From Bacteroidales bacterium (GTDB lineage: Bacteria > Bacteroidota > Bacteroidia > Bacteroidales > WCHB1-69), in assembly GCA_017964255.1 (NCBI GenBank), contig JAGCSI010000030.1, positions 1-53,211 of the forward strand: a stretch of 53,211 bases of DNA, written 5' to 3'. Numbering within the stretch: the first letter of the stretch is position 1; every line of letters starts with the position of its first letter. The translations under genes were made by a program, and so were the position numbers. This document shows positions 25,052 to 34,048 of this stretch, piece after piece. Under the pieces are notes generated by a model, which was not told the DNA's origin, made no database searches, and saw nothing but the letters and a program-made list of their open reading frames with translations.

Positions 25052-25196
25052 ATTTCGTCAGAGCCGGGGTATCGGGCTTTCCTTTCTCTGCGAAGCAGTT
25101 CATTTTAAATAAACACCTGTAAAAATGGTGACCTTTTAGTTGAAGAAAAACACGCCCTTGGCATTTGTCCAACAAAGGGCATATTGTGAAAACCCT
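25052..25196 (+). promoter_or_regulatory. Long structured 5' leader of the receptor gene
   Basis: The leader contains CACC/GGTG and GCCCTT/AAGGGC hairpins (the second at about 25153-25180). No known riboswitch class was recognised. The in-frame TTG at 25140 is unlikely as a start, because the signal peptide begins at 25197. Confidence 0.35.
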
Positions 25197-27560
25197 ATGA
25201 ATAAGATCCTCACCGCTACCTTAGTCCTGCTTCTATCAGTAGCTTGCATGCCACTCTCGGCACAGCAGAACCGCTGCAAGGTGACGGGCGTTGTTTCAGC
25301 AACAAATAACCACACGCTACAGTATGCTTCCGTATATGTCACGCATAACGATAGTGTGATTAATGGAACGCTAACGAACCAAGAGGGTCGCTTTCAATTG
25401 GAGATAGCACAGACGAAGGATTCTTGCATCCTGACGGTGGTCTTTATGGGATATAAAACCAGACAACTGTCATTTGTGACGAATTCTCCGCAGGTTTCTT
25501 TGGGCACCATCCTGATGGAAGCCACCTCACAACAGTTAGAAGAGGTGAATGTTACAGCCAAACAGGAAGGCGGGACGTATGTGGATGTAACGCAAACGAG
25601 ACTACAACCCACTGACGCTACGCAGTGGATGGGCGGCTCCATCGGCGATGTGCTGCGAACCGAGCCGTCCGTAACCATTGATCCCAGCGGGAATGTTTCC
25701 CTTAGAGGCAACGGCAATGTGCTGCTGCTCCTCGACGGCGTACCCACCAATCTCGGCTCCATCGATGCCATTCCTTCGTCCAATGTGGCGAGCATTGACA
25801 TCATCAAGAACCCGAATGCCACCTACGATGCGGAAGGCACCGGCGGCATCATCAATATCGTCACCAAGAAGGGCACAGCCAAAGGACTGAGCGGAATGGC
25901 GGCCATCAACTACGGCTTCAACCACTTCACTAACGGCAGCCTCGCACTGAACTATACCCGCAATAAATTCGCATTTCGCTTTAGCTATCAGCTGAAATAC
26001 GAGGACGATGTCAACAATGGTTACCTCTACCGCTACTATCGCTCCACGGGCGACAGTCTCAGCCAGCAGATTCACGCCCTGCGGACGACTTTCAACAACA
26101 ATGTAGCCTTGGGGTTCACCATCAAACCCAACCTCAAAACCACTATCGATCTCGACCTTCGGTTGATCATACCACGGCTGAATACGGTGCAGGATTTGTC
26201 CAATAACTGGTTTTACGACAGCACATTGGTACACGAAAACCGTCGCAGCGATGTGACCTGGAACCGCGAGAACCTAGACGGCAGCTTTGCCTTCAAGCGG
26301 GTTATCACCCCAGGCAAGCTATCTTTCAGCGTAAAAGCAAATGTATCGAAAATCTGGGGGCACCGCCCGTCTTACTATTTCTTAGAGGGCGACTCTGTCA
26401 GCAAGTCGGTGTCGGGCGGCAGTCCGCTGCTCACCTCCGCGCAAACCGACTGGCGCATCATCCGGAAGTACGGTTTCTGGGATGCGGGCGTGAAGTTCTC
26501 GTACCGCCAAAACAACATTTACCACGATTTCTACGTGAAGGATAACGCGGAGTGGGAATATTCCCATCAGTTCAGTAACGACCTGATGCACAGGGAGTAC
26601 GTACCTGCCGCCTACGTGCAGTTCACTTCCAAACAGGGAAAACATTTCTCGTGGAGTGCGGGCTTGCGTGCCGAGTACAGTCGCACGCAGCTGCACAGCG
26701 ACAAGGAGGTGCTGGATGAGGCGACGCAGCACTTTTTCCTCGGACCGTCGTTGTCCCTCAAATACGCCTTTTCGGAGAAGCATTCGCTCTCGTTCGCCTA
26801 TTCGCGGCGCATCACCCGCCCCACCTATCCGCAGCTCAACCCTTACATGAGCATGATTGACCCTCATAACTTCGAGCAGGGCAACATGCACCTCAAGCCC
26901 GAAACTGCCGACAATGCCGATTTGCTCTATCAGTACAAGTCGAAGAAATTTCGCATCTCTACCGGACTGTATGCCAACTATATCCACAACTACATCACCC
27001 AGGTGGCCCGTTTTGAGGGAGATGTGCTGCTGATGACCTACATCAACGCCAACTCGCAAACCAAGGCCGGTTTGGACGTAAATCTTACCGCGGATCCCTG
27101 GAAGTGGATGTCGTTGATGGTGGGCGCGAACACCTACTACCTCCGCTCGGTCGGCAACATCGACGAGTGGGACATCTCGAACAGCGGCTGGGTCAACAAC
27201 AGCAACGTGCAACTCAGTTTCAAGCCCATCAAGGGGATGAATATCACCCTGCAATATTTCCTGAACACACCGCAATATTACCCGCAGTTCACCACGCTTT
27301 TTTCGCACTACATGAACATCGGCATCAGCCAGAAGTTCCTGAAAGGCGCACTCACGGTCTCCGCGCAGCTTACCGACGTCTTCAACACCCGCAAGTGGGA
27401 AGTCTTCTCAGACAACCAGTACTACCGCCTGGAGAACATGCTGAAAAACAAGAGCCGAATGTTCTGGTTAGGAATCAGTTACAACTTCAACGCCTACAAG
27501 AAGTCAGGCACCTCCAAACCTGCGAACGACGACCGCAGCATCATTAGGACAGGCGTATAG
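25197..27560 (+). CDS. TonB-dependent receptor-like outer membrane beta-barrel protein
   Basis: 787 residues. A signal peptide (MNKILTATLVLLLSVACMPLSAQ) is followed by a carboxypeptidase-regulatory-like beta sandwich (about 25-105: VTGVVSATNNHTLQYASVYV). Next is a plug domain (about 115-215) with GNVSLRGNGNVLLLLDGVPTNLG and NPNATYDAEGTGGIINIVTKKG, then an OMP_b-brl_3 barrel ending in strands up to GISYNFNAYKKSG. It belongs to the non-SusC group, with no SusD partner downstream. Such receptors import metal chelates or small peptides, but the substrate cannot be told. There are about 45 extra residues after the last barrel strand. Confidence 0.9.
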   Translation: MNKILTATLVLLLSVACMPLSAQQNRCKVTGVVSATNNHTLQYASVYVTHNDSVINGTLTNQEGRFQLEIAQTKDSCILTVVFMGYKTRQLSFVTNSPQVSLGTILMEATSQQLEEVNVTAKQEGGTYVDVTQTRLQPTDATQWMGGSIGDVLRTEPSVTIDPSGNVSLRGNGNVLLLLDGVPTNLGSIDAIPSSNVASIDIIKNPNATYDAEGTGGIINIVTKKGTAKGLSGMAAINYGFNHFTNGSLALNYTRNKFAFRFSYQLKYEDDVNNGYLYRYYRSTGDSLSQQIHALRTTFNNNVALGFTIKPNLKTTIDLDLRLIIPRLNTVQDLSNNWFYDSTLVHENRRSDVTWNRENLDGSFAFKRVITPGKLSFSVKANVSKIWGHRPSYYFLEGDSVSKSVSGGSPLLTSAQTDWRIIRKYGFWDAGVKFSYRQNNIYHDFYVKDNAEWEYSHQFSNDLMHREYVPAAYVQFTSKQGKHFSWSAGLRAEYSRTQLHSDKEVLDEATQHFFLGPSLSLKYAFSEKHSLSFAYSRRITRPTYPQLNPYMSMIDPHNFEQGNMHLKPETADNADLLYQYKSKKFRISTGLYANYIHNYITQVARFEGDVLLMTYINANSQTKAGLDVNLTADPWKWMSLMVGANTYYLRSVGNIDEWDISNSGWVNNSNVQLSFKPIKGMNITLQYFLNTPQYYPQFTTLFSHYMNIGISQKFLKGALTVSAQLTDVFNTRKWEVFSDNQYYRLENMLKNKSRMFWLGISYNFNAYKKSGTSKPANDDRSIIRTGV

Positions 27561-27625
27561 GCAATTGTATCTCGCCATTGCAGATTGCAAGTTTTTTTTG
27601 TATACATGCAAACCGAACAATTTCG

Positions 27626-27633
27626 TATCTTTG
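27626..27633 (+). promoter_or_regulatory. Promoter -7 box (TATCTTTG) for the membrane protein at 27681
   Basis: TATCTTTG, 14 bp upstream of an ATG at 27648 that is followed two codons later by TGA. Confidence 0.7.
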
Positions 27634-27680
27634 CAAAAAAAGAAAAAATGAGCTGAACAATCATCATTATCGAGACAATT

Positions 27681-28145
27681 GTGCTAACTATTGCATTTAC
27701 TGCAATGATACTGATTCCATTGGTAAAGAATCCTGTATGGTGGATTGCTGACTATCCTGAGGACATTCAGGAAGAGTATTTCAAGACCCATGAACGTATA
27801 CCTTCCAAATTCTTCACGCCAACTGTTCTACTGAAGAAAGGGATGGCCATAATCATAGCTCTCGTGTTATTGCTCGTGGTGGTCAAACTGGCGGGAGCCT
27901 ACGATTTCTGGTCAGCATTGGCTATAGGCTATGGGATATGGCTCTTCATCGACTGGTACGACTGCTTTTTCTTGGACTGGGTGTTGTTTGCCAAGCTGAA
28001 AAAAGTACGCTTGCCAGGCACCGAGCACATGGACGAGGCCTACCACCAAAAGAAATACCACTTTGTGCAATCCTGCTGGGGTATGCTTATCGGCCTTATT
28101 CCCTGCCTCATCGGCGCAGGACTTTACTCATGGTTGTTGTGCTAA
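27681..28145 (+). CDS. Hypothetical membrane protein, start codon possibly destroyed
   Basis: Reading from GTG at 27681 gives 154 residues with three or four helices: [30 protein letters not shown], a [21 protein letters not shown] region, and a C-terminal [18 protein letters not shown]. Hydrophobic, gene-like sequence continues upstream in the same frame (TIIIIET) to an ATG at 27648, but the third codon there is TGA. The original protein therefore probably began MS[10 protein letters not shown] and now relies on GTG 27681 or an ATT/ATC. The promoter box fits the 27648 ATG. No domain was recognised. DUF1905 follows after 4 bp. Confidence 0.65.
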   Translation: MLTIAFTAMILIPLVKNPVWWIADYPEDIQEEYFKTHERIPSKFFTPTVLLKKGMAIIIALVLLLVVVKLAGAYDFWSALAIGYGIWLFIDWYDCFFLDWVLFAKLKKVRLPGTEHMDEAYHQKKYHFVQSCWGMLIGLIPCLIGAGLYSWLLC

Positions 28146-28149
28146 AATA

Positions 28150-28446
28150 ATGACGATTGACATGAACATCGAAAACAATCGTATATCGGAATTCGATGCG
28201 GTAATCCTGCAAAACGAAGGTATGGATGCCGCCTACGTGGAGGTGCCGTTCGACATTAAGAAGATGTTCGTCAAAGGCCGCCTGCTGGTGCACGCCACTT
28301 TTGACGGTGTGCCATACGACGGCCAGATCGTGAAAATGGGAACGCCCTGCTACATCATTGGGGTTCGAAAGGACATCCGAAAGCAAATTGGCAAAAGCTT
28401 CGGCGATCTGGTACATGTCACATTTTATGAAAGGAAAGAGAAATAA
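28150..28446 (+). CDS. DUF1905 domain protein
   Basis: About 98 residues. The pattern [60 protein letters not shown] and VHVTFYER is that of the small beta-barrel DUF1905 family, which has no established function. The ATG at 28150 lies 4 bp after the upstream stop codon. Longer readings overlap that membrane-protein gene and lack family similarity. Confidence 0.85.
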   Translation: MTIDMNIENNRISEFDAVILQNEGMDAAYVEVPFDIKKMFVKGRLLVHATFDGVPYDGQIVKMGTPCYIIGVRKDIRKQIGKSFGDLVHVTFYERKEK

Positions 28447-28534
28447 CATTTAATAGCTATGAAAACAACTCTGAAATAACTTTCGAGTTGCAGTTTTTTT
28501 TCATCCAACATATCATAAAATAAAGAAAAAGTTG

Positions 28535-28542
28535 TATATTTG
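28535..28542 (+). promoter_or_regulatory. Promoter -7 box (TATATTTG) of hipBA
   Basis: TATATTTG with TTG just upstream, 27 bp before hipB. Confidence 0.7.
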
Positions 28543-28569
28543 CAGCTGTAATTAAAAGTTGTAGTAATT

Positions 28570-28890
28570 ATGAGCAAGACTACGATGGGCACCAAATTGC
28601 CCAGAAAGCTGGAGCAAAAGATGCAGACGGTGGGCGAGCAAATCAAACTGGCCCGCCTAAGACGTAATCTCAGTATAGCACAAGTGGCTGAACGAGCTAC
28701 CTGTTCGCCGCTGACCGTGGCGCGGATTGAAAAAGGCTCCCCCACGGTGGCTATCGGCATCTATCTGAGGGTGTTGTACGCCTTGCAGCTCGACGATGAC
28801 ATTCTGTTGTTGGCGCAAAAGGACGAGTTGGGTAGAGCCTTACAGGATCTTGCGCTAAAACGTCGCGAACGTGCGTCAAAGAAGGGATAG
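28570..28890 (+). CDS. HipB-like HTH antitoxin
   Basis: 106 residues. Residues about 24-80 form an XRE helix-turn-helix: IKLARLRRNLSIAQVAERATCSPLTVARIEKGSPTVAIGIYLRVLYAL. The C-terminus is basic (LKRRERASKKG). It precedes a HipA-like kinase gene, so it is the probable antitoxin and autorepressor of the hipBA operon. The 30-bp gap to hipA is a GGTTAGAAGG microsatellite. Confidence 0.88.
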   Translation: MSKTTMGTKLPRKLEQKMQTVGEQIKLARLRRNLSIAQVAERATCSPLTVARIEKGSPTVAIGIYLRVLYALQLDDDILLLAQKDELGRALQDLALKRRERASKKG

Positions 28891-28920
28891 AAGGTTAAAG
28901 GGTTAGAAGGTTAGAAGAGT

Positions 28921-30267
28921 ATGAAGACTTTATATGTTTATGCAGATTTTGATTGGCTGGACGCACCGACGCTGGTGGGCGAGTTGGGCTATGAGTCGCT
29001 TCGTGGCTCGGACAGCTATGCCTTCAAGTTTGATAACGATTGGCTTCGACAGTACGGGAGTCTTTTTCTGAGTGCCGACATCAACAACTACCCGGGACAG
29101 CAATACACCCGGCCCGGACGTGACATTTTCGGCTGTTTCAGCGATGCATTGCCCGACCGATGGGGTAAGCTCTTGCTGAACCGACGCGAACAGATTTTGG
29201 CAACAGAAGAGCGGCGACCCATAAGAAGACTATCTTCGTTCGATTATCTAATTGGTATCGACGACTTTTCGCGCATGGGTGGCTTCCGTTTTAAGATGGC
29301 ACCCGATAGCGAGTTCATCAACCGATGGAGCAGCGAGAGCCATCAAGCTCGCTTGAATGGCCGAGTCGCGACAGAGGAAGACGAAGTCAACTGTGATAGC
29401 CATCTCCGCATTCCTCCATTGACCGACCTCCGTTCGTTGGTTGCCGCCAGTATGGAGATTGAGAAAAGCGAGGAACTGAACAGTTTGCCCGAAAAGAAAT
29501 GGATTCAGCAGCTGGTCCATCCGGGAAGCTCATTGGGTGGCGCTCGTCCCAAAGCGGGAGTGAGAGACACCGACGGCTGTCTTTATGTGGCCAAGTTCCC
29601 TTCGCGTAACGACGATTACGATGTGTCGCTATGGGAACACCTGAGCCATCTGCTAGCAAAGAAAGCGGGAGTGATTGCCGCTGAAACGAGTGTTATTCCC
29701 TCAGGCGGCAAATACCATGCTCTGCTCTCCAAACGCTTCGACAGAACAGCTGACGGACGGAGAATCCATTTCGCCTCAGCGATGACCCTCTTGGGACTAA
29801 CTGACGGAAGCGACGCTCAAACGGGCAACGGTTATCTCGACATTGTCGATTTCATCCTCCAGAATTGCTGTCAAGTGGAGGACAACCTGCGGCAGCTTTA
29901 TCGTCGCGTAGCGTTCAACATCGTTATCGGCAACACTGATGACCATTTCCGCAACCACGGCTTCCTGCTCACCCCACGGGGCTGGACATTATCGCCTGCC
30001 TACGACATGAATCCCACCACCAACGAATACCAAAGCCTTCTCATCACTTCTTCATCCAACAAGTCAGACTTGAATCTCCTTTTGGAAGCCTCTGAAGAAT
30101 ACATGATTGGCAAGGAGGAGGCTGCCAAGATTATTAGCGAGGTAACTGATGCGGTCAAAGCTTGGCGGAGGATGGCTGCCACACTTGGAATCGCGAAGCG
30201 TGAGATGGAGTTGTTTGAAAACACTATTAAAACAGGCTGTAATTTGTATAAAAAGGAAAAGTCATGA
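28921..30267 (+). CDS. HipA-like serine/threonine kinase toxin
   Basis: 448 residues. The N-terminal couple_hipA region (about 1-100) includes FGCFSDALPDRWG. The C-terminal kinase shows GSSLGGARPKAGVRD (P-loop), YVAKFPS (ATP-binding Lys), FNIVIGNTDDHFRNHGFLL (catalytic Asp and Asn) and SPAYDMNP (the DFG equivalent). HipA kinases phosphorylate glutamyl-tRNA synthetase or other targets and cause growth arrest. All catalytic residues are intact, so it should be active. A second, frameshifted kinase-like gene follows at 30396. Confidence 0.93.
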   Translation: MKTLYVYADFDWLDAPTLVGELGYESLRGSDSYAFKFDNDWLRQYGSLFLSADINNYPGQQYTRPGRDIFGCFSDALPDRWGKLLLNRREQILATEERRPIRRLSSFDYLIGIDDFSRMGGFRFKMAPDSEFINRWSSESHQARLNGRVATEEDEVNCDSHLRIPPLTDLRSLVAASMEIEKSEELNSLPEKKWIQQLVHPGSSLGGARPKAGVRDTDGCLYVAKFPSRNDDYDVSLWEHLSHLLAKKAGVIAAETSVIPSGGKYHALLSKRFDRTADGRRIHFASAMTLLGLTDGSDAQTGNGYLDIVDFILQNCCQVEDNLRQLYRRVAFNIVIGNTDDHFRNHGFLLTPRGWTLSPAYDMNPTTNEYQSLLITSSSNKSDLNLLLEASEEYMIGKEEAAKIISEVTDAVKAWRRMAATLGIAKREMELFENTIKTGCNLYKKEKS

Positions 30268-30354
30268 TATCAGAGAAGATACCCTCACAAGATACCTGTA
30301 AAGTATTTATGTGGGTCATTTCATGGCGCAATCACACATTATCAAAAAAATTTG

Positions 30355-30362
30355 TATTTTTG
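30355..30362 (+). promoter_or_regulatory. Promoter -7 box (TATTTTTG) for the frameshifted gene
   Basis: TATTTTTG, 33 bp upstream of the ATG at 30396. Confidence 0.7.
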
Positions 30363-30395
30363 CACATTATTGGACAATGATTCAACTGTATTAAA

Positions 30396-31206
30396 ATGAA
30401 CAATCAAGACTTTTGGCATAGCATCCATTCAATTATTGACGAGGGTTTCACTGCCAACGGTCTATCTAAACTAGAGTCGTATGCAGAACAATTCATTACA
30501 CAACGGCTTATATATAAACGATTTTCATCGGCAGAACAGTATGGCTGCTCAATGGGAGGTTCTACGCATGTCATTGCATCCCTACTCGCGGGAGCAAATG
30601 CTGCAGCAGATAGAGGAATTTCGCAGGAACTCACTTTCAAAGAGGAAAGCGAACTCGGAAAGACGCAAGAGTCTTTGATAGAAAGTTGGGCAAGAAAAGT
30701 GAACTGTTGGTATGACAATGCCGACGAAACCCTTACCCTTGAGTTGGGGGAGCAATTGGCCGAAGGTGGTGAGGCACATGTGTATCAACATGGGTATAAT
30801 CTTATCAAAGCGATAGGGCTGGACTATTACCATCCAACCTATTCTTGCTGTGGATCGCATCAGCCTTCATAATACGTTTTTCCCTGAAACCAGGTTGGCG
30901 GTAGTTGGATTTGGACGCTTCCGTGATGGAACTTTTCATATCATTGTGGAGCAACCCTATATCCAAGGTTCGCAAATGACGGATGAAGAAATTGCCTTGT
31001 TTGCTGAAAACATCGGATTCAAACTTATCAATCCAAGAAATTGGACTTTTACCACTCCTGAAATCTATTTGAGCGACCTCCACGATGAAAATGTGATACG
31101 CTCAAAAGAAGGAAACATTTTCGTGGTGGATTGCGATATACGTATCAATACTCCAAACCTTCGTTGCGGAGGGGTTCGTGGCCTCGCGACAGAGGTAGAG
31201 ATATAA
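30396..31206 (+). pseudogene. Frameshifted putative polyvalent-protein-type kinase
   Basis: Two overlapping ORFs form one gene. Frame 1 runs 30396-30872 (to ...KAIGLDYYHPT, then nonsense). The continuation is in the +1 frame and is readable from about 30838 to 31206 (PILAVDRISLHNTFFPETRL ... YLSDLHDENVIRSKEG ... VVDCDIRIN). The junction is near 30838. Reassembled, it gives about 270 residues resembling the kinase domain found in phage polyvalent proteins: GGEAHVYQHG nucleotide loop, LSDLHDENV catalytic loop, VDCD metal site. A one-base insertion explains the break. Either it is a recent inactivation or a sequencing error; programmed shifting has no visible slippery site. Confidence 0.65.
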
Positions 31207-31210
31207 TAGG

Positions 31211-31990
31211 ATGATGGAAAACTACCAACAAAAGAACCGTAAAAATGCAATATTGCTAAGCCTATTGCTTGCATTGATCTTTGCATACCCAACACTTATG
31301 GCTGCAAGCGATGTGGTTATAGATGGCTCTGTCCAGTGGACTTCTTTGATACTGACTTTGTTATTTGGTATATGGGTGCTTCTACCGTTTGCGGTTATTT
31401 TGTTTTACAAGGGTGATGAGACTAAACAACGAGATGAAAAAAACAAGCAGAAATTTTCACGAATACTAATAATTGTCGGATCTATCGTTTGGGGTGTGGT
31501 GTTCTTTGGTTTTGGCCTATTTGCACTCACTAATTATTTTGGTCATAAGGATATCAAATATGAAGATCTCCATCGTATCGACGGTACTATATCAAAGGTT
31601 GCCATAGAGAGTGTCAAATCTCGAAAAACCTACACCAGTGTATTGCTGATAGAATACCCACAATATCGATTTTATATACCCTTCGTTGATAAAACCTTGA
31701 AGAGTGAATCATCTATTACACTATATGTTTCTGTTCGTGATTATCAGCGAGTCATAGAAAAAAACGCACTTACAAACAAGCAGCTCCATACACAAGATCA
31801 ATACGCCCCATTTGTAGTTGCATACGAATCCGACAACTCCTGTGTTACCTTATCTGACTATAATGAGTGGTCTCGAACGAATTCGAAATGGGGTTTATAT
31901 GTAGGAATTGTATGCATCCTATTCGGAATTGGTGGGGAAATCTGGATCTTCCGGCGGAAAGGGGAAAGAGAACAAACACCTCAGGCATAG
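31211..31990 (+). CDS. Hypothetical membrane protein
   Basis: 259 residues. There are membrane helices at about 13-32, 44-64 and 84-106, and one near the C-terminus (LYVGIVCILFGIGGEIWIF). Between the third and fourth helices lies a domain of about 120 residues with beta-strand character (RIDGTISKVAIESVKSRKTY, VLLIEYPQYRFYIPFVDK). It starts 5 bp after the frameshifted kinase gene, so it belonged to the same transcript. No family was recognised. Confidence 0.75.
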   Translation: MMENYQQKNRKNAILLSLLLALIFAYPTLMAASDVVIDGSVQWTSLILTLLFGIWVLLPFAVILFYKGDETKQRDEKNKQKFSRILIIVGSIVWGVVFFGFGLFALTNYFGHKDIKYEDLHRIDGTISKVAIESVKSRKTYTSVLLIEYPQYRFYIPFVDKTLKSESSITLYVSVRDYQRVIEKNALTNKQLHTQDQYAPFVVAYESDNSCVTLSDYNEWSRTNSKWGLYVGIVCILFGIGGEIWIFRRKGEREQTPQA

Positions 31991-32036
31991 AGCGGCGATC
32001 TATTTAAGGGGTGAAAATCGCGGGGTTGACCCAGGG

Positions 32037-32084
32037 TGGTGTTAATGGCACTGCGTGCGTGATGCCTCTCCGAGGCTGTGAGCC
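32037..32084 (-). repeat. Second copy of the dispersed repeat from 2746-2787
   Basis: The reverse complement of this segment (ending ...GGAGAGGCATCACGCACGC...) matches 2746-2787 with about 85-90% identity by eye. It occupies the gap after the membrane protein gene. The rest of 31991-32125 shows no gene. Confidence 0.7.
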
Positions 32085-32125
32085 TTCCAATCATTCGTTT
32101 CTGACAGCCGCGTCGAACTTTTTTG

Positions 32126-32133
32126 TATTTTTG
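32126..32133 (+). promoter_or_regulatory. Promoter -7 box (TATTTTTG)
   Basis: TATTTTTG with TTTT upstream. It is 174 bp from the 4hbD start but only 54 bp from the truncated ORF at 32188, so it probably belonged to the lost gene. Confidence 0.7.
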
Positions 32134-32187
32134 CCATTTAAATAATCGCCTTGTGTTCATCAGAAAAGTTTGAAGAAAGCATAATCA

Positions 32188-32295
32188 ATGGCCAATATCG
32201 TAACAAGTCTTAGGATTGTCTGCAGCTTAAATGATTTGTGTTTTATTATTAATGTAACGAAGGGCGTACGGTGGCCACCAAAGCCTGGATCTTAA
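32188..32295 (+). pseudogene. Possible 5' remnant of a CDP-alcohol phosphatidyltransferase gene
   Basis: The ORF starts MANIVTSLRIVCSL, which matches the N-terminus of PgsA/CDP-alcohol phosphatidyltransferases (MxNIxTxLRIxxS). After about 14 codons the similarity ends and the frame closes at TAA 32293-32295. It has a correctly spaced promoter. The match is short, so the assignment is tentative. Confidence 0.4.
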
Positions 32296-32306
32296 AAACT
32301 TAAACT

Positions 32307-33422
32307 ATGTTTACCGTAAAAAGCAACATACATCAATTCGACAACTTCGAGCAGTTTGCCCGTGAGTTCCAGTTGGACTCCGATGACTTGGTCATCACCC
32401 AGTCGTTTATCTATGAGCCCTACATCAAGAAGCTCTCCCTGCCCTGTCACTTTGTGATGCAAGAGAAGTATGGTCTCGGCGAACCGAGTGACGAGATGAT
32501 TCAGAGCATTATGAACGACCTCTCTGGATGTCGTTACGACCGCATCGTTGCGGTGGGAGGCGGCACTGTCATCGACATTGCAAAACTCTTTGCATTAGGC
32601 ATCCTGCCGAACGTTACCGATGCTTTTGAGCGCAAAATCCCCATCGTGAAGAGGAAGCGGCTTGTCGTCGTGCCCACCACATGTGGCACTGGAAGCGAAG
32701 TGACCAACATCTCCATCGCCGAGCTCAAGCAGCGTCACACCAAGCTCGGACTGGCCGACAACGCTATTCTGGCCGACGATGCGGTGCTTATCCCGGAACT
32801 TTTGACTTCGCTGCCGTTCAAGCCTTACGCTTTCAGTGCCATTGATGCCTTGATTCATGCCACCGAGAGTTTCCTCTCGCCTAAGGCGACTCCCTACAGC
32901 CGACTCTTTTCTGTGGAGGCCATTCGCCTTATTCTGCCCGTCTTTAAGGGCATCGCCGAGCAGGGACCCGACTATCGTCTGGGGCAGCTCGAACCTATGC
33001 TGCGCGCCAGCAACTATGCCGGCATCGCCTTCGGCAACGCAGGCTGTGCCGCCGTCCACGCCTTGAGCTATCCGCTGGGAGGCAACTACCACGTGCCGCA
33101 TGGCGAAAGCAACTACCAATTCTTCACCCATATCCTCAATATCTATGCGCGGAAAAACGCTTCGGGAGCCATCAAGGAACTCAATGAACTGTATGCCTCG
33201 TTGCTGGGTTGCGCGTCGGAACCCGAGGATCTCTATGCCGCTGTTGACAAGGTGCTCTCCTGCATGGTACCCAAACGCTCGCTGCGTGAGTACGGCATGA
33301 AGGCAGAGGAATGTGAGACGTTCGCCGACAGCGTGCTGGCCTCCCAGCAGCGTCTGCTGAATAACAACTACGTGAGTCTCTGCCGTGAGGAAATAGTGGA
33401 AGTGTACAAGGCTCTGTATTGA
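32307..33422 (+). CDS. 4hbD: 4-hydroxybutyrate dehydrogenase (iron-type alcohol dehydrogenase)
   Basis: 371 residues, the same length as the Clostridium kluyveri enzyme. It interconverts succinate semialdehyde and 4-hydroxybutyrate with NAD(H) in the succinate-to-butyrate route. Signatures are QEKYGLGEPSDEMI, the VGGGTVIDIAKL nucleotide motif, VVPTTCGTGSEVTN, ALIHATESFLSPKA and the metal-binding HALSYPLGGNYHVPHGESN. No other pathway gene (4-hydroxybutyryl-CoA dehydratase, CoA transferase) is in the window. It is read from a promoter 174 bp upstream, or from an unrecognised closer one. Confidence 0.93.
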   Translation: MFTVKSNIHQFDNFEQFAREFQLDSDDLVITQSFIYEPYIKKLSLPCHFVMQEKYGLGEPSDEMIQSIMNDLSGCRYDRIVAVGGGTVIDIAKLFALGILPNVTDAFERKIPIVKRKRLVVVPTTCGTGSEVTNISIAELKQRHTKLGLADNAILADDAVLIPELLTSLPFKPYAFSAIDALIHATESFLSPKATPYSRLFSVEAIRLILPVFKGIAEQGPDYRLGQLEPMLRASNYAGIAFGNAGCAAVHALSYPLGGNYHVPHGESNYQFFTHILNIYARKNASGAIKELNELYASLLGCASEPEDLYAAVDKVLSCMVPKRSLREYGMKAEECETFADSVLASQQRLLNNNYVSLCREEIVEVYKALY

Positions 33423-33462
33423 ATGTTTGTCTGTGTTTATTGTTTCTGTTCAATCAACATCC

Positions 33463-33480
33463 GCCGTCCGCAAGGATGGC
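33463..33480 (+). terminator. Weak GNRA-loop hairpin after 4hbD
   Basis: GCCGTCC-GCAA-GGATGGC forms a 7-bp stem (one G-U pair) with a GCAA tetraloop. The T tract that follows is poor, so its function as a terminator is doubtful. Confidence 0.35.
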
Positions 33481-33511
33481 AGCCGTTTTCAAATCCAGTC
33501 GGGGCGTTTTT

Positions 33512-34048
33512 TTATATTGGCTCTACCCAATCACAAGCACTGTCCGTTTTTTTATGCCACACACCATTGCTGTCGGCATACACGTCTTCGCTGCAAATAT
33601 CAATTGGGTTGCAGGTGAACTTTATGTAGTTGCTGCCGTCATCCGCTGTTTCGACAAATATGAAAATATCGCCTTCCTCAGTAAGGAATACTACTTGTTG
33701 ATTTCCATTGTAGATTTTGGTGTCGAGATCCACCACGTCGTACTTCATGCCTTTACTCTCCAAATAATCCACCGCTTCGCTGAAATAATACGCTCTGTCG
33801 TCGTAGACGATAAACCTGTCTTCACCCAACTCAATGCTGTCCTTTTCAAAATCCGGACGGTACTTGATGTAAACCACCTGCACTGAGTTAGGCGTTTTCA
33901 AATCCTTGAAGTGGTATTCTTTAGCACTGCTGACAGTTGTTGTGTCGTTTTGTTGTTCGCTGTCGATGCTTGTCCCGCTCTTGCAGGCGGTCATCATTCC
34001 GAGGGCGCACACCATCGCGCCGAGTAAAAAGAGTTTCTTCATATTCAT
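33512..34048 (-). CDS. Hypothetical lipoprotein
   Basis: About 178 residues with signal (M)NMKKLFLLGAMVCALGMMTAC and lipobox MTAC. The mature domain has alternating strands (AKEYHFKDLKTPNSVQVVYIKY, GDIFIFVETADDG) and no recognised family. The start codon overlaps the stop region of the small membrane protein gene at 34048, so the two are translationally coupled. The ATG at 34042 is the alternative. Confidence 0.75.
   Translation of the reverse strand: MNMKKLFLLGAMVCALGMMTACKSGTSIDSEQQNDTTTVSSAKEYHFKDLKTPNSVQVVYIKYRPDFEKDSIELGEDRFIVYDDRAYYFSEAVDYLESKGMKYDVVDLDTKIYNGNQQVVFLTEEGDIFIFVETADDGSNYIKFTCNPIDICSEDVYADSNGVWHKKTDSACDWVEPI

Noticed and set aside
25140-25196. TTG start adding 19 residues to the TonB-type receptor
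   Set aside because: It would place a non-hydrophobic stretch before a normal signal peptide and lies inside the structured leader.
26382-27308. 308-codon minus-strand ORF
   Set aside because: Shadow of the TonB-type receptor barrel; low-complexity Val/His/Gly composition and no promoter.
30830-30850. Programmed ribosomal frameshift site
   Set aside because: No slippery heptamer or downstream pseudoknot was seen; an indel is simpler.
32030-32125. Possible tRNA or small RNA
   Set aside because: No cloverleaf; it is explained by the dispersed repeat.
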